Shown in pieces: positions 28,680 to 37,650 of a stretch of DNA of 64,000 nt. The position numbers were made by a program, and so were the translations under genes. Source of the DNA: Lacisediminihabitans sp040549465 (GTDB lineage: Bacteria > Actinomycetota > Actinomycetes > Actinomycetales > Microbacteriaceae); assembly GCF_040549465.1 (NCBI RefSeq), contig NZ_JBEPTL010000004.1, positions 148,939-212,938 of the forward strand, read 5' to 3'. The notes beneath the pieces were generated by a model. It worked only from the letters and a program-made list of their open reading frames with translations. It did not search any database and was not told where the DNA came from. Position 1 is the stretch's first letter. Each line of letters starts with the position of its first letter.

Positions 28680-29789
28680 GTGGCTCTCCAGCTTCCCGAC
28701 TACCCGTGGGACTCGCTCGTTCCCTTCGCGGAGCGGGCCGCGGCCCATGTGAGCGGCATCGTCGATCTCTCCGTCGGTTCACCTGTCGATCCGACGCCCG
28801 CGCTCATCCGCGATTCGCTCGCCGCCGCGACGGATGCGCACGCTTACCCGCTGACCGTCGGCACGCCGGTGCTGCGTGAGGCCATCGTCTCCTGGTTCGC
28901 CGAGCGCAGGGGGGTGGATGACCTCGGCGTCGCCAATGTGCTCCCCACCATCGGTTCGAAGGAATTCATCGCCGGGCTGGCTCTCTGGCTGGGTCTCGGC
29001 GAGGGCGATGTCGTCGTGCAGCCCCGACTCGCCTATCCGACCTATGCGGTCGGCGCGGCACTCGCTGGCGCGGCCATCGTCTCGAGCGACGATCCGGCCG
29101 AATGGCCGGAGAACACCAGGCTCATCTGGATCAACAGTCCGGGCAACCCGAACGGTCGCATTCTCGGTGTCGATGAGCTCGCCGTAGCCGTCAGCCGCGC
29201 CCGCGAACTGGGTGCCGTTATCGCCAGCGACGAGTGCTACGCCGAGCTCGGCTGGGAGCCGGAGTACGTGCGCGATGCCACGCCGAGCATCCTCGATCCC
29301 CGGGTCGTCCACGGCGAACGCAACTCGGTATTGTGCGTCTACTCGCTGAGCAAACAGTCCAACCTCGCGGGGTATCGCGCCGGTTTCGTGGCCGGCTGCA
29401 GCGATCTGATTGCCCAACTCCTCGCCGTGCGCAAGCATCTCGGAACGCTGCCGCCGGCACCCATCCAGGCCGCGATGGTCACGGCCCTCAGCGACCACGA
29501 GCACGTGCGAGCGCAGCGTGAGCTCTACCGGGCCCGGCGTGCCACACTCGCGCCGGCACTGGAGCGCGCCGGCTTCCGCATCGACCACAGTCAGGGCGGG
29601 CTCTACCTCTGGGCGACACGAGGAGTGGATGCCTGGCAGACCGTGGCCGACCTGGCCGACCTGGGCATCCTGGTCGTCCCCGGCACCTTCTACGGGGAGG
29701 AACCGTCCGAGCACGTGCGCATCGCGATCACGGCAACGGACACCGCCATCGCTACCGCGGTAGAGCGATTGGATGCACTCTCCAAGTAA
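28680..29789 (+). CDS. dapC: Succinyldiaminopimelate transaminase DapC
   Basis: A 369-residue class-I/II PLP aminotransferase of the succinylase branch of lysine/meso-diaminopimelate synthesis; it makes N-succinyl-diaminopimelate. Landmarks are DLSVGSPVDPTPALIRDSLA at the start, NSPGNPNG, ASDECYAELGW and the PLP lysine at about residue 225 in YSLSKQSNLAGYRAGF. The product feeds DapE, encoded 4 kb downstream. The GTG start follows the fdxA stop directly, so the two are cotranscribed. Confidence 0.93.
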   Translation: MALQLPDYPWDSLVPFAERAAAHVSGIVDLSVGSPVDPTPALIRDSLAAATDAHAYPLTVGTPVLREAIVSWFAERRGVDDLGVANVLPTIGSKEFIAGLALWLGLGEGDVVVQPRLAYPTYAVGAALAGAAIVSSDDPAEWPENTRLIWINSPGNPNGRILGVDELAVAVSRARELGAVIASDECYAELGWEPEYVRDATPSILDPRVVHGERNSVLCVYSLSKQSNLAGYRAGFVAGCSDLIAQLLAVRKHLGTLPPAPIQAAMVTALSDHEHVRAQRELYRARRATLAPALERAGFRIDHSQGGLYLWATRGVDAWQTVADLADLGILVVPGTFYGEEPSEHVRIAITATDTAIATAVERLDALSK

Positions 29790-29846
29790 AACGACCATTC
29801 CTTAGCGGATGCGACGATCGACCTTGACGCCACTTAGGCTGTATGC

Positions 29847-31145
<1,299 letters not shown>

Positions 31146-31185
31146 AACCCGGATCGTCCGCCCGCTGTCGCCCGGCGTGCTGGCA

Positions 31186-31236
31186 GTGCCAAATCTCGTC
31201 CCTGCAGTGCCCAATCTCGTTCTCGCAGTGCCAAAT
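31186..31236. repeat. Three short direct repeats next to hairpin A
   Basis: The core AGTGCCAAAT recurs at 31186, 31206 (one change, AGTGCCCAAT) and 31227, spaced 20 and 21 bp; the first two copies continue ATCTCGT. The third copy is also the left arm of hairpin A. Regular two-turn spacing could reflect protein binding or repeat expansion. Confidence 0.7.
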
Positions 31237-31316
31237 GAAGGAACCGGTACGTTGCTGGCCCCGAGTTTCCGGGGCCAGGCATCCGTTGGGAGTCCGCAGT
31301 TCCTTCATTTGGCACT
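31227..31316. repeat. Hairpin repeat A downstream of gltA and the DUF559 gene
   Basis: Perfect 18-bp inverted arms AGTGCCAAATGAAGGAAC (31227-31244) and its complement (31299-31316) enclose 54 bp with an inner hairpin TGGCCCC-N8-GGGGCCA (31256-31277). Hairpin B, 1 kb away, has the same arm motif and architecture. It lies between the convergent gltA and DUF559 stops and could also end transcription. Confidence 0.9.
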
Positions 31317-31355
31317 GGCGGAGGGGATGCGGGGCTCCGGGTTGAAGCGGTCTCC

Positions 31356-32228
31356 TCAACGGGGCGGCAGGTGGTCGCCGCGGGCGATTGCCCCGAGAAT
31401 GGCCGCCTTGACCTCCGACCAGTTGTTCATCACCTGCCGATAACTGAACCGCAGTACGCGGTAACCACGGGCGGAGAGCCGAGCATCTCGCCGTCGATCA
31501 GCTTCGAACTGCTCAGGATCACTGTGATACTTCCAGCCATCAACCTCGACCACGAGCCGAGATCCGATGAGCAGGTCCACCCGGCCGATGCCACCGATCT
31601 TCACTTGCAGACGGGTGTCGATTCTGAGTCGCTGCAGTCGAAACCGGGTGACGGACTCCGTGATCGATTCGGATCGGGCATCCACCTGAGCGAGCAGTCT
31701 TCGGAGTTGTCGCGGCAGCTCCGAAATCAGCACGGTCCACTCGATGAGCGAGATCCGCCCCAGTCGAAGGGCGGAGTCGGCGGCAGCGACGACGAGCTCC
31801 GGGCTTTGGCAGAACGCCATCGATCGCAAGCATTCGATCACCGATGCCCGAGGCGACGGGCGATCCGATCCAGTTTCGTGCCAGTGCAGGACCACGAGTT
31901 CGGTCGACTCGCGAAGGCGAGTGCGTTTGTCGGATGGACTTCGGTGACGGCAGGAATTTACCTCGACTTCAACGTGGAGCTTGGGGGTGCGCTTCACCCA
32001 CAGCCCGTGCGCGGCCGCAGCGGAGACGCAGCCCAGCCGGCCACCGACCCTGAATGCGGCGACCTCGTGCGGGTCGGCATCGGGGCTGCAGTACCATCCC
32101 TGCCGAACCCGAACGGCGGCGCCAGAAGCGACGGCATTGCGAAGGGAGCTGCGTGTACACCCGAGCGCGTAGAGCTCGTGGGTTGCGGCGAATCCGCCCA
32201 GTGTGGAGATGTGCTTCTGTAGGTGCAT
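31356..32228 (-). CDS. AbiEi-like HTH plus DUF559 nuclease-like protein
   Basis: About 290 residues. The N-terminus resembles the AbiEi-type winged-helix of type IV antitoxin relatives (HISTLGGFAATHELYALGCT, then SSLRNAVASGAAVRVRQGWY). The C-terminus matches DUF559, a Vsr/PD-(D/E)xK-like nuclease fold (VDLLIGSRLVVEVDGWKYH, DRRRDARLSARGYRVLRFSY); the D..EVD pattern could bind metal. Such genes are frequent accessory genes in actinobacteria with unknown function; DNA cleavage is inferred only. The start is uncertain: ATG at 32228 begins the recognisable domain; ATG at 32261 and TTG at 32306 (inside hairpin B) are possible. Two matching hairpin repeats flank it. Confidence 0.75.
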   Translation of the reverse strand: MHLQKHISTLGGFAATHELYALGCTRSSLRNAVASGAAVRVRQGWYCSPDADPHEVAAFRVGGRLGCVSAAAAHGLWVKRTPKLHVEVEVNSCRHRSPSDKRTRLRESTELVVLHWHETGSDRPSPRASVIECLRSMAFCQSPELVVAAADSALRLGRISLIEWTVLISELPRQLRRLLAQVDARSESITESVTRFRLQRLRIDTRLQVKIGGIGRVDLLIGSRLVVEVDGWKYHSDPEQFEADRRRDARLSARGYRVLRFSYRQVMNNWSEVKAAILGAIARGDHLPPR

Positions 32229-32299
32229 TGACAGAGCATGCGGGTTGCGGACGTGACGCATCCGGCAATTCGATCGAACGGTGGATGTTTCGTCATCCC

Positions 32300-32386
32300 G
32301 TGCCAAATGAAGGAGTAGAAGGCCTCCGCGGCGCGAACTGCCCCGTATTAGCAGGGCGCCGCGTCGGCGGTTCCTTCATTTGGCAC
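32300..32386. repeat. Hairpin repeat B between the DUF559 gene and dapD
   Basis: Perfect 15-bp arms GTGCCAAATGAAGGA (32300-32314) and its complement (32372-32386) enclose 57 bp with an inner GCGGCGC / GCGCCGC pair (32328-32334, 32356-32362). The arms are the same motif as hairpin A while the inner stems differ in sequence, so the fold is kept though the bases are not. Confidence 0.9.
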
Positions 32387-32392
32387 TATCGA

Positions 32393-32419
32393 GGGTGCGG
32401 GGTGCGGGGTGCGGGGTGC
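32393..32419. repeat. Heptamer tandem repeat downstream of dapD
   Basis: Three exact copies of GGGTGCG and a fourth ending in T lie just beyond hairpin B, 15 bp from the dapD stop. It is probably a slippage-prone spacer. Confidence 0.8.
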
Positions 32420-32433
32420 TGCGACGCGAAAGC

Positions 32434-33372
32434 TCAGGCGTGCAGGGCGGCGTTCAGCTCGATGCCCCTGCCGGAGCGGGCGAGCACCTCGACTGCACCA
32501 GTGAGCGAGTTGCGGCGGAAGAGCAGCCCGGCCACTCCGGAGAGCTCGACGGCTTTGACCGTGCGGGTCTCGCCGTCACCAAGCACCAGGACCTTCGTGC
32601 CGGACGTCACGTAGAGACCGGCCTCCACGACGGAGTCGTCACCGATCGAGATGCCGATGCCGGAATTGGCTCCGAGAAGGGCGCGCTTTCCGACCTCGAC
32701 GCGCTGGGTGCCGCCCCCCGAGAGGGTGCCCATGATCGAGGCGCCGCCGCCGACATCCGAACCGTCGCCCACCACGACGCCCTGCGAGATGCGCCCCTCG
32801 ACCATCGACTCCCCGAGGGTTCCCGCGTTGTAGTTGACGAAGCCCTCGTGCATGACGATCGTGCCGGGCGAGAGGTGCGCGCCGAGGCGCACGCGTGAGG
32901 CGTCTGCGATACGTACCCGGCTGGGGGTGACGTAGTCGATCAGGCGAGGGAACCTGTCGATGCCGTGCGCGGTGATACCGTGCCGCTGGAGGGCAGGGCG
33001 CAGGCGGGAGAAGTCGTCGGGATGCACGGGGCCGGCGTTGGTCCAGGCGACGATGGGCAGCTGGCCGAAGATGCCGTCGAGGTTGAGGGTGTTCGGGGCG
33101 GCGAGCAGGTGGCTGAGGAGGTGCAGGCGGAGGTAGGCGTCGGGGGTGGTTGCGGGCGGGGCATCCAGGTCGATCTCCACGGTGATGAAGTCGATGCGCA
33201 CGTTGCGGCGGTCGTCGGCGCCGGTGAGCGCTTCGAGTTCGGCCGGTGCGATGTACGGGTCCCTGCCCGCGGGCAGGCTTCCGAGTGCGGGGGAGGGAAA
33301 CCAGGTGTCGAGCACCGTTCCGTCTCCGGCGATTGTCGCGAGTCCGTATCCCCAGGCCGAGCGTTCAGTCAT
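32434..33372 (-). CDS. dapD: Tetrahydrodipicolinate N-succinyltransferase DapD
   Basis: A 312-residue enzyme that adds succinyl from succinyl-CoA to tetrahydrodipicolinate, the step before DapC. It is the actinobacterial type: an N-terminal domain (SAWGYGLATIAGDGTVLDTW) followed by a left-handed beta-helix of hexapeptide repeats (about residues 165-280: LGAHLSPGTIVMHEGFVNYN, EGRISQGVVVGDGSDVGGGA). The NYNAGTLG segment is characteristic of the group. It lies divergent from dapE with 39 bp between the starts, so the two probably share a promoter region. Confidence 0.95.
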   Translation of the reverse strand: MTERSAWGYGLATIAGDGTVLDTWFPSPALGSLPAGRDPYIAPAELEALTGADDRRNVRIDFITVEIDLDAPPATTPDAYLRLHLLSHLLAAPNTLNLDGIFGQLPIVAWTNAGPVHPDDFSRLRPALQRHGITAHGIDRFPRLIDYVTPSRVRIADASRVRLGAHLSPGTIVMHEGFVNYNAGTLGESMVEGRISQGVVVGDGSDVGGGASIMGTLSGGGTQRVEVGKRALLGANSGIGISIGDDSVVEAGLYVTSGTKVLVLGDGETRTVKAVELSGVAGLLFRRNSLTGAVEVLARSGRGIELNAALHA

Positions 33373-33411
33373 GGCTCAAGGTTAGCGATTGCCGCTCGAT
33401 AAACTGACCGC

Positions 33412-34509
33412 ATGCCCGTCACCGATCCGACTCTGCCCATTCTCGATCTCGGCGCATCGTCGATCGATATCACCCGCCAGCTCTGCGACATCGAGTCGGT
33501 GTCTGGTAACGAGAGAGCGATCGCGGATGCCGTCCAGACCGCTCTGGCGGGTGTCTCTCACCTGGCTATCACTCGCGACGGCGACTCGATCGTCGCACGC
33601 ACCGACCTCGGGCGAGCGCAGCGCGTCGTGATCGCCGGGCACCTCGACACCGTTCCACTAAACAACAATCTCCCGACCCGATTCGAGACGATCGACGGAG
33701 TCGACTACCTCTGGGGCCGCGGCACCGTCGACATGAAGGCTGGCGTCGCGGTGCAGCTCAAACTCGCGGTGGAACTGGCGGAGCCTTCTGTCGATGTCAC
33801 CTGGATCTTCTACGACAACGAGGAGGTCGCCTCGGATCTCAACGGCCTGGGGCGTCTCGCCTCGACGGCACCGGAGCTGCTGGCCGGGGATTTTGCGATC
33901 CTGGGCGAGCCCACCAACGCCATCGTCGAGGGCGGGTGCAACGGCACCATGCGCGTGGAGTTGCGCACCGTCGGCCTCCGCGCGCATTCTGCGCGGTCCT
34001 GGGTGGGCCACAACGCCATCCATGATGCCGCGCCCATCCTCGCCGTCCTCGCCGCCTACCAGCCGCGCGAGGTCGAGGTGGACGGCCTGGTCTATCGCGA
34101 GGGCCTCAACGCGGTCGGCATCGCCGGTGGGGTCGCGGGCAACGTGATCCCCGACGAATGCGTCGTGACCGTGAACTACCGTTTCGCCCCGAGCCGGAGT
34201 GCTGCCGAGGCTGAACAGCACCTGCGTGAGTTCTTCGTCGGCATCGAACTGACGGTCACGGATGCCGCAGACGGCGCTCGCCCAGGCCTCGATGCGCCAC
34301 TGGCCATGGACTTTCTCGCGGCCGTGGGGGCGGAGCCGAAGCCCAAATACGGCTGGACCGATGTGGCGCGTTTCTCTGCCCTCGGCATCCCCGCCGTCAA
34401 CTACGGACCCGGCGATCCGTTGAAGGCCCACGCCGACGACGAGCGGGTCGCCGTCGACCAGATCACTCAGTGTGAGCGGGGACTCCGGGCGTGGCTGAGC
34501 GTGTCGTAG
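33412..34509 (+). CDS. dapE: Succinyl-diaminopimelate desuccinylase DapE
   Basis: A 365-residue M20-family zinc metallohydrolase that releases succinate to give LL-diaminopimelate for lysine and peptidoglycan. Metal and catalytic segments are visible: VIAGHLDTVPLNNN (His, Asp), WGRGTVDMKAG (bridging Asp), DNEEVASDLNGLG (catalytic Glu-Glu), GEPTNAIVEGGCNG and GPGDPLKAHADDERV (C-terminal His). The length fits the actinobacterial group. It diverges from dapD. Confidence 0.94.
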   Translation: MPVTDPTLPILDLGASSIDITRQLCDIESVSGNERAIADAVQTALAGVSHLAITRDGDSIVARTDLGRAQRVVIAGHLDTVPLNNNLPTRFETIDGVDYLWGRGTVDMKAGVAVQLKLAVELAEPSVDVTWIFYDNEEVASDLNGLGRLASTAPELLAGDFAILGEPTNAIVEGGCNGTMRVELRTVGLRAHSARSWVGHNAIHDAAPILAVLAAYQPREVEVDGLVYREGLNAVGIAGGVAGNVIPDECVVTVNYRFAPSRSAAEAEQHLREFFVGIELTVTDAADGARPGLDAPLAMDFLAAVGAEPKPKYGWTDVARFSALGIPAVNYGPGDPLKAHADDERVAVDQITQCERGLRAWLSVS

Positions 34510-34690
34510 CTGCGGGCTTCCGTGCGCGATCCAGGTGCACTATCGGCTGACGCCATGGCGGGTACAGGTCATCTGCTGGTGATCGAACGGCTACGACTGG
34601 ACTCGGCCGTAGCCCCGGAGGACGCCCCCGTTTTCGGGTTAGCCCGCGAGGCAGGGATAATGGATGTTATTCCACGAAAGGGGATCACTC

Positions 34691-34867
34691 ATGGCAGCCA
34701 TGAAGCCGAGGACCGGAGACGGGCCAATGGAGGCTGTTAAGGAGGGACGCCTCATCATTGTGCGCGTGCCACTCGAGGGTGGGGGCCGCCTTGTCGTTTC
34801 CGTCAATGACGCGGAGGCCAAGGAGCTTCACGACGCGCTTGCCGGGGTAGTTGCAGCGGCAGGTTAG
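34691..34867 (+). CDS. DUF3117 small conserved protein
   Basis: A 58-residue protein nearly matching the DUF3117 pattern throughout: MAAMKPRTGDGPMEAVKEGR then IVRVPLEGGGRLVV and AKELHDALAGV. This family is conserved across actinobacteria without known function. ATG at 34691 is the family start; an in-frame ATG at 34664 is rejected. GGGG upstream serves as a modest ribosome site. The 181 bp between dapE and this gene shows nothing else I can name. Confidence 0.9.
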   Translation: MAAMKPRTGDGPMEAVKEGRLIIVRVPLEGGGRLVVSVNDAEAKELHDALAGVVAAAG

Positions 34868-34890
34868 TCACCCATTCGAACACTCCAGAC

Positions 34891-35535
34891 TCAGTCCCCG
34901 GGGGCGGCGGCGAGCTTCGTCAGTTGAAGCAGCCCGTCGCCCACGGGTGACAGGGAACTGATGACAGCTTCGGAACCCGAGATCTCCTTCAGCAGCGAAC
35001 GGAAACCGGTCACGGTGTCGTCACGCTGCGCAGGGTCTGCTACCCGTCCGCGCCAGAGTGCGTGAGCCACAAGCACTGTTCCACCGGTGCGGACCAGCCG
35101 AAGGGCATGCTCGACGTAGCGGATCACGGACTGCGGGTCGGCATCCACGAGCACTACGTCGTAGGACTGCTCGTTCATCCGGGGCAATACGTCGATCGCG
35201 CGTCCGGCGATCAGGCGGATGCGGTTAGCCGGGACGCCTGACTCGAGGAACGCCTTCTTCGCCGACTGCTGATAGTCCTGCTCGAAGTCGATCGAGGTGA
35301 GCGTGGCGTTCGGAGCTCCGGCAAAAAACCAGAGGCCGCTCACGCCGACCCCCGTACCGATCTCGATGATGTTGGTCGCCGATGCGGCAGCCGCGATGAC
35401 GGCGAGCTGTGAGCCGGTCGCGGCGCTCACCGGATCGATTCCGAGTTCTATCGAGTGCTGTCGTGCCTGGGCGATCTCAGCCCGTTCGACGACGAAGTCT
35501 TCCGCGAACTTCCAGTCCGATTCTTTACCTGCCAC
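34891..35535 (-). CDS. O-methyltransferase, class I SAM-dependent
   Basis: A 214-residue COMT-like methyltransferase. SAM-binding motif I is IIEIGTGVGVSGLWFFAGAP; later motifs include LTSIDFEQDYQQSAKKAF and YDVVLVDADPQSVIRYVEHA. Its position before tatB matches the Mycobacterium O-methyltransferase Rv1220c. The substrate is unknown. The start is GTG at 35535 because AAGGAG lies 6 nt upstream; the frame open to 35652 would add 39 unlike residues. Confidence 0.88.
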   Translation of the reverse strand: MAGKESDWKFAEDFVVERAEIAQARQHSIELGIDPVSAATGSQLAVIAAAASATNIIEIGTGVGVSGLWFFAGAPNATLTSIDFEQDYQQSAKKAFLESGVPANRIRLIAGRAIDVLPRMNEQSYDVVLVDADPQSVIRYVEHALRLVRTGGTVLVAHALWRGRVADPAQRDDTVTGFRSLLKEISGSEAVISSLSPVGDGLLQLTKLAAAPGD

Positions 35536-35676
35536 GCCATGCTCCTTGGTTCTCCTCAAGAGTATGGCGCTGGCCAGTTTCCGCTCCGCCGGACGCGCCG
35601 CCGTCGCCGTCGGCTCATGGTGGTTTCCCGGGAACCGGGTGGCGGAAAGCACCCGCCGACGGACTAGTCTGAACGG

Positions 35677-36051
35677 GTGTTCGGTCTAACCTTCGACAAG
35701 CTCCTCGTGATCGGTGTGATCGCGGTGTTCCTGCTCGGGCCCGAGCGCCTCCCGCACTACGCCTCCCAGCTCGCCAAACTCGTGCGCAACCTGAGGAACA
35801 TGGCGAACGGTGCCAAGGACCGCCTGCGTGACGAGATGGGTCCCGACTTCGACGACGTGGACTGGAAGAAGCTCGACCCGCGCCAGTACGACCCGCGCCG
35901 CATCATCCGCGAGGCTCTGCTCGACGACGGCGACGACGAGCAGGAAGAGGCAGTCGCCATCGTGCGACCGAGCGGAGAGTCTGCTTTCGCCAGGCGACAG
36001 CGGTTGCTCGAAGAGGGCAAACAGGCGCCGTTCGACAACGAAGCGACCTGA
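35677..36051 (+). CDS. tatB: Sec-independent translocase protein TatB
   Basis: A 124-residue Tat component. The N-terminal membrane helix (LTFDKLLVIGVIAVFLLGPE, with the conserved GPERLP after it), an amphipathic helix (ASQLAKLVRNLRNMANGAKD) and a charged tail are all typical. TatB binds twin-arginine substrates with TatC. A client in this window is EfeB. The GTG at 35677 gives MFGLTFDKLL, the family start. It converges with the aldehyde dehydrogenase gene, 9 bp between stops. Confidence 0.92.
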   Translation: MFGLTFDKLLVIGVIAVFLLGPERLPHYASQLAKLVRNLRNMANGAKDRLRDEMGPDFDDVDWKKLDPRQYDPRRIIREALLDDGDDEQEEAVAIVRPSGESAFARRQRLLEEGKQAPFDNEAT

Positions 36052-36060
36052 CCGTAGCCG

Positions 36061-37611
36061 CTAGCGTCGTCTGATCGCCTTCAGGGCGACGAGCATCAGG
36101 ATCATCACGCCGCTCAGCTTCGCGAACTCCGCTCCGGTGCGCGGAAGAGTCATCAACCCCGTCGCGTTGGCCACCGTGCGAGCGTCCACGAACCTCAGGA
36201 TGCCCTCCCGGCCGTTGCGTCGACCGAGGCCGGACTGCTTCATGCCGCCCATCGGCGCGTCGACGGAGGAGAAGGTCGCCCGGTAGCCCTCGTTGATGTT
36301 GATGCTCCCGGCGTCGATGAGGTGCGCGACCCGGCGCGCGCGACTGATCGATCCGCTGAATACCGACGCGTTGAGACCGAACTCCGAATCATTGGCAGCG
36401 GCGATCGCCTGGTCCGCCGAGTCGACCACCGTGATGGCGACGACCGGTCCGAAGGTTTCGTTGCGTGAGCAGTCCATCTCGTCGGTCACGTCGGTGAGCA
36501 CCGTGGGTTCGAAGAACAGCGGACCGAGGTCCGGCCTCGCGCTGCCGCCGGTGAGCACTGTCGCACCCTTGGCGACGGCATCGTCGACGTGCGCCTGCAC
36601 TCGCTCCAGCTGACTGGGAAGGGTGAGGGAACCGACATCCGTGCTGAAGTCGAAGGCCGGTCCTTGTACGAGGGCTGCGGTGCGGGCGACGAATTCCCTG
36701 GTGAAGGCGTCGGCGACGCTGCGCTGCACATAGATGCGTTCGATCGAGACGCAGAGCTGGCCGAGCGAGGCGTAACAGGCGTAGACAGCGTTCTGCGCTG
36801 CGGTGCGAGGGTCGACGTCGTCGAGCACGATCATCGGGTTCTTGCCGCCGAGCTCGAGGGACACCGCGGTCAGGGCTTCGGCGCCGCGCGCCGCCACCTT
36901 CTTTCCGGTGGCGGTCGAGCCGGTGAAGCAGACGTAGTTGGCGGCATCCACCACGGCGTTGCCGATCTCGGTGCCGTCGCCGGTGACGACAGCCCAGAGC
37001 TCGGCGGGCACGCCGGCATCGATGAAAGCCCTGCGCGCGGCGAGGATGCTCAGCGCGCCCTGGTTGTCGGCCTTCTGCACGACGCCGTTGCCCGCTGCGA
37101 GGGCGGGGATCACGTCGAAGAGTGAGAGGCTCAGCGGATAGTTCCACGGGGTGATGACCCCGACCAGGCCCTTCGGCCGGTAGCTCACCTGCGTGCGGAT
37201 GACCAGCGGGATGCCGGCTCGCCTGGCCCGAGGTCGCAGCACGCTCTTCGCACTCACGGCGTAGTAACGCGTGGCGCTCGCCCCGATGAAGACCTCTTCG
37301 AAGGCCTGCCCTCGCGTCTTTCCGGTCTCCGTCTGAAGGGCGTCGATGAGCAGTTCGCGGCGCTCCAGCAGGAGGTCGTGGGCGCGCAGCAGCACGCGGC
37401 GGCGGTGCTCGAAGCCTGTGGCAAACCAGCGTTTCTGGGCTGCGCGGGCCTTGGTGGCCGCATCCGTGACATCGTCGACAGCGCTCACCGGGAGGTCGTG
37501 GATCTTCTCGCCGGTGAACGGCGCAAAGACCTCTGTGGTGTCGGTGATCGACGTGTGGATGTCGTGATCGAGTTCGTCGATGAAGGATCGCGTGAGAGGG
37601 GTTCCTGGCAT
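36061..37611 (-). CDS. Aldehyde dehydrogenase (succinate-semialdehyde type) with hydrophobic tail
   Basis: A 516-residue NAD(P)-dependent aldehyde dehydrogenase. Active-site parts are present: catalytic cysteine at about residue 287 (LGQLCVSIERIYV), glutamate in SLELGGKNP, the NAD site FTGSTATGKKV and the C-terminal ETFGPVVAITVVD. It resembles succinate-semialdehyde dehydrogenase. After the core comes a hydrophobic stretch LSGVMILMLVALKAIRRR, a possible membrane tail as in fatty-aldehyde dehydrogenases. ATG at 37611 (MPGTPLTRSF) begins 39 bp from the divergent transporter gene; longer frames are rejected. A partner role to the lyase downstream is inference. Confidence 0.85.
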   Translation of the reverse strand: MPGTPLTRSFIDELDHDIHTSITDTTEVFAPFTGEKIHDLPVSAVDDVTDAATKARAAQKRWFATGFEHRRRVLLRAHDLLLERRELLIDALQTETGKTRGQAFEEVFIGASATRYYAVSAKSVLRPRARRAGIPLVIRTQVSYRPKGLVGVITPWNYPLSLSLFDVIPALAAGNGVVQKADNQGALSILAARRAFIDAGVPAELWAVVTGDGTEIGNAVVDAANYVCFTGSTATGKKVAARGAEALTAVSLELGGKNPMIVLDDVDPRTAAQNAVYACYASLGQLCVSIERIYVQRSVADAFTREFVARTAALVQGPAFDFSTDVGSLTLPSQLERVQAHVDDAVAKGATVLTGGSARPDLGPLFFEPTVLTDVTDEMDCSRNETFGPVVAITVVDSADQAIAAANDSEFGLNASVFSGSISRARRVAHLIDAGSININEGYRATFSSVDAPMGGMKQSGLGRRNGREGILRFVDARTVANATGLMTLPRTGAEFAKLSGVMILMLVALKAIRRR

Positions 37612-37650
37612 GGGCAATTGTAGGCATGTTCCCCGCGCTACACTCTCGAA

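Larger units (their letters stand above)
31227..32386. mobile_element. Candidate hairpin-bracketed DUF559 unit
   Basis: The region from hairpin A to hairpin B, 1,160 bp, contains exactly one gene (DUF559/AbiEi-like). It interrupts a run of otherwise backbone genes (dapC-gltA then dapD-dapE). No target-site duplication or transposase is visible, so mobility is inference from the bracketing alone. It could instead be two independent copies of a dispersed palindromic repeat. Confidence 0.3.

Noticed and set aside
35690..35706. Another CTTCGACAAGCTC sequence resembling the gcvP repeat, at the tatB start
   Set aside because: It codes for the conserved TFDKLL part of TatB, so the match is explained by the protein.
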